Shown here: one piece after another, positions 51,186 to 62,088 of the stretch
Position numbering within the stretch: position 1 is the first letter of the stretch
How the letters are laid out: each line of letters starts with the position of its first letter
Origin: JACVRX01 sp046726315
GTDB lineage: Bacteria > Actinomycetota > Actinomycetes > Jiangellales > Jiangellaceae
Reading direction: 5' to 3'
Length of the DNA: 64,000 bases
Assembly: GCA_046726315.1 (NCBI GenBank)
Contig: JBKPAG010000002.1
Coordinates: forward strand, 20,370 to 84,369
The notes under the pieces: generated by a model
The model's input: only the letters and a program-made list of their open reading frames with translations
The model's database searches: none
Told to the model about the DNA's origin: nothing
Translations under genes and position numbers: made by a program

Positions 51186-51745
51186 GTTCGTCGGATGGGT
51201 CCCACCGCGCCGCGGGTGACGCCGACCCGGCGCCGGACTGGGACCGCGAGGGGACGCAGTTGGCCGAGGCCCTCGTCAACCGGTCGCGCGCTGCGCAGGG
51301 CCGAGGCGGTGCTCGGGAGGGGTCACCGACGAGGTCCAGCCGAGCTCGGCGGGCACCCGGCGCAGGTTGGAGCGGGCCGGCGCGAGACGAGCGCGACCCG
51401 CAGCTTCTGGATGCGGCCGTGGATCGACTCGTGGGCGAACATGGATGGGGTCAAGAACTTGCCGTCCACGGTGTGTTCGCTCGGTGGGAGCAGGTTGTCG
51501 GCTCGGACGTGGCCGCGCATGTCCGGGTTGAGCGGTACGCCGATGGCGAGGTCACCGTGCGCGCAGACTCGACGGCGTGGGCTACGCAGATGCGACTGCT
51601 CGCGGCCACGTTGGTCCGCCGATTCAACGAAGAGACCGAAGACGGGACCGTCAGTCGCGTCGTCGTCCTGGGACCATATGCCCCGAGTTGGCGCAAAGGC
51701 CCGCGCAGCGTGCCGGGCCGTGGCCCACGTGACACATACGGCTGA
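51182..51745 (+). CDS. DUF721 (DciA-like) protein
   Basis: A 187-residue protein with a basic, disordered first third and a C-terminal DUF721 domain: LLDAAVDRLVGEHGWGQELAVHGVFARWEQVVGSDVAAHVRVERYADGEVTVRADSTAWATQMRLLAATLVRRFNEE. The domain is that of DciA, the helicase operator/loader that replaces DnaC in most bacteria, and the gene lies between recF and gyrB as in mycobacteria (Rv0004). A role with DnaB at initiation is therefore likely. Confidence 0.9.
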   Translation: MSSSDGSHRAAGDADPAPDWDREGTQLAEALVNRSRAAQGRGGAREGSPTRSSRARRAPGAGWSGPARDERDPQLLDAAVDRLVGEHGWGQELAVHGVFARWEQVVGSDVAAHVRVERYADGEVTVRADSTAWATQMRLLAATLVRRFNEETEDGTVSRVVVLGPYAPSWRKGPRSVPGRGPRDTYG

Positions 51746-52073
51746 ACCAGCCACGTTTCCCTGTGGACAACTGAATCCGGCGCCGAAACGGTGCGATGGT
51801 GGGGACATGAACGTCGCCGGGCCCAGGAGCACGCGTTGCCCGCACCCAGAACAGCGCCTCAAGTGGCGCCCGGGACAAAGCGGTCAGGTAGGGGGGCTAG
51901 GCGGGGACACGTTCTGCGGTGAAAGCCACCTCTACGGGCCGCTGAAAGCGCGTCTGACGCTGTCCACAGGGTAGACTGAGAGCACCTTCCAGGCCGCTCC
52001 GGCCGCGTACGGACCATAGAGCCCGTTGGCGCGCGCAGGGCGGCCTGGTCCCTGACAGGAGGTTCGTTCGCCC
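51746..52073. promoter_or_regulatory. gyrB upstream region with DnaA boxes
   Basis: 328 bases without a gene. A perfect DnaA box TTGTCCACA (minus strand, 51762-51770) and an 8/9 box CTGTCCACA (51960-51968) are present. The second is followed by TAGACT (51972-51977), a possible -10 element for gyrB. A run GTAGGGGGGCTAGGCGGGG lies between them. Supercoiling-sensitive control is usual for gyrB but is not shown by the sequence. Confidence 0.55.
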
Positions 52074-54101
52074 GTGACGCAGTCGGACACCGTGCTGACA
52101 TCAGAGGCCTCCGGTACGTACGACGCCAGCGACATCACCGTCCTCGAAGGCCTCGAAGCAGTACGCAAGCGGCCAAGCATGTACATCGGCTCGACCGGCG
52201 AGCGCGGCCTGCACCACCTGGTCTACGAGGTCGTCGACAACGCCGTCGACGAAGCCCTGGCCGGGTACTGCGACTCGATCGAGGTCACACTCCTACCGGG
52301 GGGAGGCGTCCGGGTCACCGACAACGGCCGCGGCATCCCGGTCGACGACCACCCGATCGAACGCCGGCCGGCGGTCGAGGTCGTCCTCACCATGCTCCAC
52401 GCGGGCGGCAAGTTCGGCGGCAGCGGTTACAAGGTGTCCGGCGGCCTGCACGGTGTCGGCGTATCCGTCGTCAACGCGCTGTCCACCGTGTTGCAGGTCG
52501 AGATCTTCCGGGATGGCTTCCGCTGGACTCAGTCGTACTCGCTCGGTGAACCCGATCGTTCGTTGCGGCGCCACCAACGCACCGACCGCACCGGCACGAC
52601 CGTTACGTTCTGGGCCAGCCCGGCCATTTTTGAGACCACCGACTACGACTTCGAGACGCTCTCGACTCGCTTCCGGGAGATGGCGTTCCTCAACAAAGGT
52701 CTGGCCATCGTGCTCCGCGACGAGCGCCCCGAAGGCATCGACCCGGGCGCCGACGAGGACGTCGAGACGGCTCAGACGTCGGCTCCGCGTGCGGTCCGTT
52801 ACCAGTACGACGGCGGCTTGGTCGACTACGTCACCCACCTCAACCGGGGCAAAGAGTCGGTCCACCGCGGCATCGTCTCGTTCGAGGCCGAGTCCAACGG
52901 CGAGACCACCCAGGCCATGAGCTTGGAGGTGGCCATGCAGTGGAACGCCGGGTTCACCGAGTCCGTACACACCTTCGCCAACACGATCAACACGCACGAG
53001 GGCGGCACCCACGAGGAGGGCTTCCGGGCGTCGCTGACCTGGCTGGCCAACAAGTTCGCCCGCGACTGGGGCATCCTCAAAGACAAGGACGCCAACCTCA
53101 CCGGCGACGACGTCCGCGAAGGTCTCACCGCGATCATCAGCATCAAGATTGCCGAGCCGCAGTTCGAGGGCCAGACCAAGACCAAGCTCGGCAACACCGA
53201 GGCCAAGGCGTTCGTCCAGCGTGTTGTCAACGAGCAACTGGGCGCATGGTTCGAGCAGAACCCCACCGACGGAAAGGCGGTCGCCCGCAAGGCCCAGAGC
53301 GCCGCCGCCGCAAGGGTCGCCGCGCGTAAAGCCCGCGACGCCGCGCGTAGCCGCAAGGGGCTGCTCGGCGGCGGCGGTCTGCCGGGAAAGCTGGCCGACT
53401 GCCAGTCGACGAATCCCGAGGAATGCGAGCTGTTCATCGTCGAAGGCGACTCGGCGGGCGGTCCGGCCAAGCAGGGCCGTGACCCCAGGGTGCAGGCGAT
53501 CCTGCCCATCCGCGGCAAGATCCTCAACGTCGAGAAGGCACGCATCGACCGGATTCTGCAGAACCAGGAAGTCCAGGCCATCGTCAGCGCTCTGGGGACC
53601 GGCGTTCAGGATGAGTTCGACATCAACCGGCTTCGTTATCACAGGATCGTGCTGATGGCTGACGCCGACGTCGACGGCCAGCACATTCGCACGCTGTTGC
53701 TGACCCTGCTGTTCCGGTTCATGCGACCGGTTGTGGAGCTCGGTCATGTGTTCCTGGCCCAGCCGCCGCTGTACAAGATCAAGTGGGTTGGTCGCGATGC
53801 CCGGCCGGAGTATGCGTATTCCGACCGTGAGCGCGACGCGCTGCGCGACGCGGGGCTCGCCGCCGGCAAGCGGCTGGAGAGAGGCGACCCGATCCAGCGC
53901 TACAAGGGCCTCGGCGAGATGAACGACGACGAGTTGTGGGAGACGACGATGGATCCCGCCCAGCGGATTCTGCTGCAGGTCACTCTCGAGGACGCCGCGC
54001 AGGCGGACGACATCTTCACGACCCTGATGGGCGAGGACGTCGAAAGCCGCCGCCAGTTCATCCAGCGCAACGCCCGCGACGTGCGCTTCCTCGACATCTA
54101 G
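52074..54101 (+). CDS. gyrB: DNA gyrase subunit B
   Basis: ATPase subunit of gyrase. GHKL domain: EGLEAVRKRPSMYIGSTGERGLHHLVYEVVDNAVDEALAGYCDSI, VTDNGRGIPVDDHP, GGKFGGSGYKVSGGLHGVGVSVVNALS. Transducer, then TOPRIM domain with VEGDSAGGPAKQGRDPRVQAILPIRGKILNVEKA and metal site LMADADVDGQHIRTLLLTL. The C-terminal tail is YKGLGEMNDDELWETTMDP. 675 residues, normal for actinobacteria. In the first TOPRIM motif, PAKQGRDPRV replaces the more common SAKxGRDxxF, a mild divergence. GTG start 52074. Confidence 0.98.
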   Translation: MTQSDTVLTSEASGTYDASDITVLEGLEAVRKRPSMYIGSTGERGLHHLVYEVVDNAVDEALAGYCDSIEVTLLPGGGVRVTDNGRGIPVDDHPIERRPAVEVVLTMLHAGGKFGGSGYKVSGGLHGVGVSVVNALSTVLQVEIFRDGFRWTQSYSLGEPDRSLRRHQRTDRTGTTVTFWASPAIFETTDYDFETLSTRFREMAFLNKGLAIVLRDERPEGIDPGADEDVETAQTSAPRAVRYQYDGGLVDYVTHLNRGKESVHRGIVSFEAESNGETTQAMSLEVAMQWNAGFTESVHTFANTINTHEGGTHEEGFRASLTWLANKFARDWGILKDKDANLTGDDVREGLTAIISIKIAEPQFEGQTKTKLGNTEAKAFVQRVVNEQLGAWFEQNPTDGKAVARKAQSAAAARVAARKARDAARSRKGLLGGGGLPGKLADCQSTNPEECELFIVEGDSAGGPAKQGRDPRVQAILPIRGKILNVEKARIDRILQNQEVQAIVSALGTGVQDEFDINRLRYHRIVLMADADVDGQHIRTLLLTLLFRFMRPVVELGHVFLAQPPLYKIKWVGRDARPEYAYSDRERDALRDAGLAAGKRLERGDPIQRYKGLGEMNDDELWETTMDPAQRILLQVTLEDAAQADDIFTTLMGEDVESRRQFIQRNARDVRFLDI

Positions 54102-54128
54102 ACAACGAGCCGGGACAGGACCATCTCA

Positions 54129-56665
<2,537 letters not shown>

Positions 56666-56669
<4 letters not shown>

Positions 56670-58045
56670 CAGCACGCGACGGAACCGGACGTCCTGTGCC
56701 CAGTTCCGACCTGCACGACGACGCACCCACGACCATTGACCCCGCCGTGGACAGGTCCGACGCTGGCGTAACTGGCAATGGCGGGCCGAGGTTTGGCGGG
56801 CATGCGGAGATGGGTCCCCGCGGCAGCCATGCCACCTCGAAGGCGTCGACGGCCTACGAAGTCGCCGCCGCCCTCCGCGCACAGGCCTCCCGCGCCGCAC
56901 AGGCCACCCGAGAGGCCGGGCGGCGAGTTCAGGACGCGCTCAGCACGCAACCCGACCCGGGTGCAGTCGTCGCTAACAGTGTCGCGAAACCCACCGATGC
57001 TCCGAACGCCGCAGCGGCTGTCGTGGCGGCGGCATCGACTCCGCATACGCAGCGCCGCCATGCGCCCGCCAGGTCGACGGACCCGGCCATCGCCGGTGGA
57101 GCTGCGCCGATTGGCGCCGCGGCGGCAATCGCGGCCACCGCTCCCACGGCACCTGGGCAGTCACGGGAGGCGCCCCCTCCTGAATCGCCCCCTGCGACGA
57201 CGACCGGCGCCGGGTCGGCTGCGCCATTTCCGCCCGAAGCGCCGGCCGCTTCCATCTACCCGCGCGATGTGCAGGCAGAGCCCGGCTTCGAATACCTGCC
57301 CGAAGCGCCGCATGAGGCCGATCCCGCGTATCCGGACGACGCGCGTCCCGGCGGTAAGACCGCCAGTGGATACCCGCCCGAGCCGGAGCTGGGCCGGACG
57401 CCTCAGAATGCGCTAACCGACGTCTCGGACCCAGCCGCCGCCGAACCCGACGCGGGTCGTCCTGTGGAGGCGGTGGCTCCGGAGGGAGCGGCACTGGCAC
57501 CCGTCGTCGCCCCGGTCATCGTCCCGGTTACCGAGCCGGGGTCGCTCAGCCGCGGGGCCGCAGGTCTGGTCGAGCCGGTTGAGACCCAGGTCAGCGTGGA
57601 CGCCCGTCCTGAGGCGACCCAGCTGGCTCCACATCCAGCCCCCAGGCCGGCGACGACGATCCGGCGCAGCGGCCGCGTTCGGAAGGCCCGTCTTCGGCTG
57701 CTGCGTGTCGACCCCTGGTCGGTGATGAAGACAGCTTTCTTGCTGTCGGTGGCGCTCGGAATCACCATGTTCGTCGCCGTCGCCGTCCTGTGGTCGGTGC
57801 TCGATGCCGCGGGTGTCTTCACAGCCGTCGGCAACCTGGTCCGCGACCTCACGGGCACCGGGACGAATGCGGGCTTCCAGCTGGAGAACTACACGGCGCT
57901 CTCCCGCGTACTGGGCTTCACCACGCTGATCGCCGTCATCGACGTCGTGCTGGTCACTGCCTTGGCGACACTCGGCGCGTTCCTCTACAACTTGTCCGCG
58001 AGCCTGCTCGGCGGGCTTGAAGTCACCCTCGCAGAAGACGACTGA
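56666..58045 (+). CDS. DUF3566 domain membrane protein
   Basis: A 459-residue protein. The first about 330 residues are low-complexity, rich in Ala/Pro/Glu and likely disordered. The C-terminal DUF3566 domain (RKARLRLLRVDPWSVMKTAFLLSVALGITMFVAVAVLWSVLDAAGVF ... VIDVVLVTALATLGAFLYNLSASLLGGLEVTLAEDD) has two membrane helices. Its place after gyrA and before tRNA-Ile is conserved (Rv0007 in M. tuberculosis). The N-terminal extension is long. It overlaps gyrA by 4 bases. Function unknown; an envelope or division role is a guess. Confidence 0.9.
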
Positions 58046-58105
58046 CAGGTTTGGGGTCGCCGTCGTACGCTGAGGTAACCTGCATCGGCACGCCCTCCGC
58101 GCCTC

Positions 58106-58179
58106 GGGCCTATAGCTCAGTCGGTTAGAGCGCTTCCCTGATAAGGAAGAAGTCAGAGGTTCAAGTCCTCTTAGGCCCA
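58106..58179 (+). tRNA. tRNA-Ile (GAT)
   Basis: A 74-base cloverleaf: acceptor stem GGGCCTA/TAGGCCC with discriminator A, D-arm TAGCTCAGTCGGTTAGAGC, anticodon stem CTTCC/GGAAG around CTGATAA (anticodon GAT at 58140-58142), T-arm AGAGG-TTCAAGT-CCTCT. CCA is not encoded. It follows DUF3566 as in many actinobacteria. The tRNA-Ala that usually follows is missing. Confidence 0.98.
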
Positions 58180-58787
58180 CCGGTATTTCCGCAGGTCATA
58201 GGCCTGCACGGCCCTGTAAGGCGATCATGGTCTCAGGTCCGGCGCCTCGCGTGCAGCCGGATTCCTACCGGGTAAGCCTGGCGGGGACTATGGGGTGTAA
58301 ACCACAGAGCCCGGCCCATAGGGCCATTGTCGCGTGACGCACAGGGTTGGAAGGCACGCCCTCGGGCATCGGTCGCCTCGCCGGCTCCCGGCCGCCGTCG
58401 CCATCCGGGCCGGGCAAGCAGCGCGTGTCCGAGCCGGCCAGCGCCGGAACTCGACCGGCCCTTGCTAACGCGGGCGCGGGGGGGTGGCTTACTCCACGCT
58501 TTCCAGTCACCGGGAAACCGGGCCATCCGGGTTGACATTCCCGGCATCGGCGTTGCAGGCCGTCCGGCTCCGTGCCGTGAAGCCGCACGGGGGCCTCGCT
58601 ATTCCGCCGCCGGAATGGCGTACCGCGCGTGCGATCGCGGTTGTACGCCGCAACCGGGAGATCGCGGCGGCAGCGCATCCCACGCGACCGCTGTTGCGAT
58701 CCTCATCGGCCACGTCGGGCCGCCCGCTGGTGCAGGAGCTAGCTCGCTACGGCGCAGGTCACCGCAGAACGCGCCACGTACCGGGTA
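58180..58787. other. Intergenic region after tRNA-Ile, no supported gene
   Basis: 608 bases in which several frames are open by GC bias, but none shows a recognisable domain, ribosome site or consistent composition. A weak hairpin GGCCC-ATA-GGGCC (58313-58325) is the only structure noted. I did not find a second copy of the tRNA 3' end in this window, so no attachment-site pair can be defined. It probably marks the junction of the conserved backbone with an accessory island. Confidence 0.5.
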
Positions 58788-59330
58788 CTACGACAGCTTG
58801 ACGTCGAAGCTCCCCCGGCCGAAGGAGCGGCCGACCTGGTGCCAGTCGCCTTCCCAGAGGACCGAGTTCCCGTTGTACGTGCCTGGGGTAACGCCGGTCG
58901 GCGTCGTGTAGTTGAACTGGAAGCTGGTCGATGCTCCGGCCGCCAGGAACGTCCGATCGGACGACAGGGCTGGCCAGCGGTCATCTCGGCCGGACCAGGC
59001 CTCGTCAGTCTCGGTGAAATTGCCAAGACCGAAGAAGATCGTGACGTAGAACGGAAAGTACCCGACTGGGTCGGGATTGGACACGTAGACGGTGTAATTG
59101 GCGGGGCTGCCCTGGGACGTTCCACTGACCCAGCCCTGCGCATAGATGAACGGCGAGTTCGCCGTCTCGCCGCGGATCTTCCGCTCCAGCTGCTCACGGT
59201 CAAGGCTAGAGAACGCCAGCCCGCGTTCTCGGGCAAGCTCACTGATGTACCGAATCTCCTCGAGAAGGCGGTTCACCTCGTAGTCGACCTGCTCTGTCGT
59301 CTTCGGCTGGTCGCTGCTGCTTGCTGTCAT
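58788..59330 (-). CDS. Hypothetical protein with helical N-terminus and beta-rich domain
   Basis: A 180-residue protein of unknown function. Residues about 10-55 are helical and charged (VDYEVNRLLEEIRYISELARERGLAFSSLDREQLERKI). The rest is rich in aromatic residues, Gly, Ser and Thr with a beta-sandwich look (YAQGWVSGTSQGSPANYTVYVSNPDP, FPFYVTIFFGLGNF, FLAAGASTSFQFNYTTPTGVTPGTYNGNSVLWEG). No signal peptide or membrane helix is seen. GGAGGGAG lies 8 bases before ATG 59330. Its start overlaps the stop of the next upstream gene (ATGA), suggesting a two-gene operon. I do not recognise the family. Confidence 0.7.
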   Translation of the reverse strand: MTASSSDQPKTTEQVDYEVNRLLEEIRYISELARERGLAFSSLDREQLERKIRGETANSPFIYAQGWVSGTSQGSPANYTVYVSNPDPVGYFPFYVTIFFGLGNFTETDEAWSGRDDRWPALSSDRTFLAAGASTSFQFNYTTPTGVTPGTYNGNSVLWEGDWHQVGRSFGRGSFDVKLS

Positions 59331-59851
59331 CGTGTGTTCTCCCTCCGCTGACGCCGGCCGGCAACTGCGACCGGCTGGTTGTGAGACCGAGCGCCAACCG
59401 GGCTCGGTGATACACCCCTTAGCACATCCAGGCCGACCAGCGAAAGCGCTGCGGCAGCGCAGTCGAGAGCGCCGGCAACTAGTGACCGCGATGCGCCCTG
59501 CCGGATCGCTATGTGCCCGGCGAGTGAGGCACCTCGGGTCGCCCGGATAGGCAGGCGGTCGCGCGTTGTAACGGGCGGCGGCGCTTGGTCACGCCGGCAG
59601 GACCTTGGGAACGAAGGGATGCGCCCGACGGCCGGGACTGCACGGGCCACCCTGACGCGCTGATCGAGGGAGCGGCGGATGGCCGGATGCCACAACTCGG
59701 CGTCGTCACCGGCTCGCACAAGGGCGGACAGCAGGTCGGCCCACTTCAGGGGTTCGGCGTGGTCGCCGTTCTCCTCGACCCAGCGGGTCAGCGTGTCCCG
59801 GACGGTGGCCTCTCGGGCCGGGGTCGTTTGTAGGCGGCTGAGGACGGACAC
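59327..59851 (-). CDS. Hypothetical protein upstream of the beta-rich protein
   Basis: A 174-residue frame. The first about 65 residues look natural and helical (ATVRDTLTRWVEENGDHAEPLKWADLLSALVRAGDDAELWHPAIRRSLDQRVRV). The remainder is Arg/Ala/Pro-rich and less convincing, so the gene could be shorter or damaged. The 4-base ATGA overlap with the following gene supports translation to 59327. It begins next to the recombinase remnant, on the opposite strand. No family recognised. Confidence 0.4.
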   Translation of the reverse strand: MSVLSRLQTTPAREATVRDTLTRWVEENGDHAEPLKWADLLSALVRAGDDAELWHPAIRRSLDQRVRVARAVPAVGRIPSFPRSCRRDQAPPPVTTRDRLPIRATRGASLAGHIAIRQGASRSLVAGALDCAAAALSLVGLDVLRGVSPSPVGARSHNQPVAVAGRRQRRENTR

Positions 59852-60462
59852 GGCGCGGGTTACCCGGGCGAACGGTCACAAGCTCGTCGACATCTACCGC
59901 GACGCAGGTGTCAGCGGCAGCAATGGGCTCGGGTCCCGTGTCGGGCTGGCCGATGCACTGGAGCCGCTGCGCGACGGCGCAGCGGCCGGCCTGGTCGTCT
60001 ACAAGCTCGACCGACTGGCCCGCGGCCTCATCGTCCAGGACCAGATCCTGGCCGAGGTGCGCCGCCTCGGTGGCGAGACGTTCTCCACCTTCGCCCGGTG
60101 AGGTCGGCTACCTGACCGATGATCCGGACGACCCGTCCCGAAAAATGATCAGGCAGGTCCTCGGCGCCGTGTCCGAGTACGAGCGCTCGATGATCGCACT
60201 CCGGCTGCGTGCTGGCCGGCGCCGGAAGGCCGAGCGTGGCGGGTTCGCCTACGGGTCCCCGCACTACGGCACCCGTGCCGATGGTGGCGAGCTGGTGCCC
60301 GATGAACGCGAGGCCGCAGCAGTGGCACGCGTCCGTCAACTGCACGATGAGGGCCGCAGCCTGCGGGAGATCGCAGCGGTGCTCACTGCCGAGGGGCACC
60401 TGCCCAAGCGCTCGGAGCGCTGACACCCGCAGAGCCTGGCCCGGATCGTGGCCCGCCTGTAG
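59850..60462 (+). pseudogene. Serine site-specific recombinase remnant
   Basis: Fragments of a resolvase/invertase-type recombinase. First frame: TRANGHKLVDIYRDAGVSGSNGLGSRVGLADALEPLRDG, LVVYKLDRLARGLIVQDQILAEVRRLGGETFST. Second frame: SPGEVGYLTDDPDDPSRKMIRQVLGAVSEYERSMIALRLRAGRRRKAERGGFAYG ... LREIAAVLTAEGHLP. The frames join if one T is removed at 60090/60091. A TGA at 60421-60423 stands where the family has Trp (R-W-HPQ), and HPQSLARIVARL follows to a TAG at 60462. The N-terminal segment with the catalytic serine is missing. It is inactive, a relic of a mobile element. Confidence 0.85.
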
Positions 60463-60721
60463 CCGCATCGGCGACGATGCGGCTGCCAATGAGTTAGGTA
60501 AGGCTGGCTGTCCTAATCCCATTCGGGCGCAAAGGGGTCGCCGTGCCACAACCGTACGGCCTGGGGATTGCATGGGGCGCCGATCTCGCGCCCGCTACCG
60601 ACAGCGCGATCATGCTTTGCTGCCAGATCATATATACGAACCGCGCTTGCTCCATTGTTTGGGTGATCGCACAATATGCCGAGGAAGCGCAATACGGGCG
60701 ACTAGGACGCCGAGGACCTAC

Positions 60722-61123
60722 TCAGAGAGGCGTCTGCAAGATACTTACGTTGTGGCGTCGCGTGAGCGCGACCTCCCGCTTACTTTGAGTCACGGGGCAG
60801 AATCTCGCGGGCGGGCAACGTTGGGAAATGTTCTTGTCCTTTGCGAGCGCCGCCCGGTGTTCGCACATGGTAATCACATGTTCAAAGTCCATGCGCATCG
60901 AAAAGAGGTCCGCGTACTCCGTCACTTCTGGGCCGTGTAGTAGGACCTCCGGGCACCGCACACCACCCTTCTGGTAACCGGGGATCTCCACTCGCCGCTC
61001 GTCACCCTCGGCTACACGCACGAACATGGCTACCTGGCCCGAGCCAGCCTGCGGAGCGGCTGCGTGTGACGACGCGCGAGGCCGCGTCGATTGCCGACGC
61101 TTCGAACGCTTCTTCTTTGGCAT
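60722..61123 (-). CDS. Hypothetical protein, basic N-terminus
   Basis: About 133 residues from ATG 61123 (MPKKKRSKRRQ). A strongly basic, Ser/Ala-rich N-terminus is followed by SGQVAMFVRVAEGDERRVEIPGYQKGGVRCPEVLLHGPEVTEYADLFSMRMDFEHVITMCEHRAAL, which reads like a genuine folded domain; the last 40 residues are less convincing. The ribosome site is weak. The surrounding DNA is lower in GC than the backbone, in keeping with acquired DNA. No family recognised. Confidence 0.4.
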   Translation of the reverse strand: MPKKKRSKRRQSTRPRASSHAAAPQAGSGQVAMFVRVAEGDERRVEIPGYQKGGVRCPEVLLHGPEVTEYADLFSMRMDFEHVITMCEHRAALAKDKNISQRCPPARFCPVTQSKREVALTRRHNVSILQTPL

Positions 61124-61360
61124 CCACACATCCTGTGGCCGAGATGCCATCGGCGGCTTGTCCCTTCATGCGGGCGGTTATCCCGTTCGGTCGGCTGGCG
61201 GCCGCCAGGGCCGTCGAGTCGTAGTCGTGGCGCCAGCAGGAGTGCCAGCCAACGACGGCCGACGCACCAGGTAGCGCGCCTCGTCACGGGTGGCGCCTCG
61301 AGGTGCTCGGCGGCGCAACACCTCGCGTGGCCGCCAAGCGGCACTGTGCTCTCCTCGGCT

Positions 61361-61618
61361 AACGTCGAGCCGGCGACGATCCGCCAGTACCGGCACTGCG
61401 AGGCTAAGGCCGGCCGGGCACCGTTCCCTGAACCTGACCTGATGGTGGCTGGGCATCCGGCCTGGCTGCCGGAGTCCACAGAGGCGTGGCTGGCTCAGCG
61501 TCCCGGAATGGGTCGTGGAGGCGGGCGACCGCGCAAGAGCCCGTCCGCATATGCTCCGGTTCCGTGGCTCGGGCTGGGCGACGGTCCGTTTCTCGCCCGA
61601 CGACGCCGTGTTGCATAG
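61361..61618 (+). pseudogene. Truncated copy of the downstream HTH protein
   Basis: The frame encodes VEPATIRQYRHCEAKAGRAPFPEPDLMVAGHPAWLPESTEAWLAQRPGMGRGGG, clearly related to VTVESLRQYRSREPKHASRAAFPEPDAMLAGHPAWLPATIDAWLASRPGKGAGGG of the gene at 61745. The N-terminal third has no counterpart and no start codon with a ribosome site is present, so this is a damaged paralogue or a remnant of tandem duplication. Confidence 0.6.
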
Positions 61619-61744
61619 CTTCGGCCTGGAGCCGGGTACGCACGCGTGGCACATGCGCGAGACCTCGCCCGGAGTACCCGCAGACAGCGCAGGATGGGCG
61701 CCGTGCTGTGCCTTGTCTGCCTAGACGCGAGAGGATGGCTGGCC

Positions 61745-62044
61745 GTGACCGAGATACTCGATGTCCGGACCGTCGCTGCCCGCCTCGGGTACCTCGACAC
61801 GACGGCTGCCGCGGAACGCATCGGCGTCACGGTCGAGTCGCTGCGCCAGTACCGGTCCCGGGAGCCGAAGCATGCGAGCCGGGCGGCATTCCCTGAGCCT
61901 GACGCGATGCTCGCCGGACACCCCGCATGGCTGCCGGCCACCATTGACGCGTGGCTAGCGAGCCGGCCAGGGAAGGGCGCTGGCGGGGGCATACCGAAGG
62001 GGCACAGATCGGGAACAGAGAGGGAACAGACCTCGGTGATGTGA
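61745..62044 (+). CDS. Excisionase/AlpA-like helix-turn-helix protein
   Basis: A 99-residue protein with the N-terminal HTH LDTTAAAERIGVTVESLRQYRSRE, the MerR/AlpA-type pattern of excisionases and small phage/island regulators. It continues AAFPEPDAMLAGHPAWLPATIDAWLASRPGKGAGGG, typical of Xis-like proteins that read 'W...TI..W...RPG'. GTG 61745 is preceded by GAGAGG. Together with the recombinase relic it points to an integrative element. It likely binds DNA near an attachment site or a promoter of the island. Confidence 0.75.
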   Translation: MTEILDVRTVAARLGYLDTTAAAERIGVTVESLRQYRSREPKHASRAAFPEPDAMLAGHPAWLPATIDAWLASRPGKGAGGGIPKGHRSGTEREQTSVM

Positions 62045-62088
62045 TCCTGCGCGCACGCCAGAGCGGTCAAGCAGATACGGGAGCTGGA

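Noticed and set aside
58265..58678. Open frames after tRNA-Ile that might encode an integrase
   Set aside because: No tyrosine- or serine-integrase motif appears in any frame; the openness is due to high GC.
60543..60788. Plus-strand frame of 81 residues in the low-GC part of the island
   Set aside because: No ribosome site, unnatural composition and partial overlap with the more plausible minus-strand gene.
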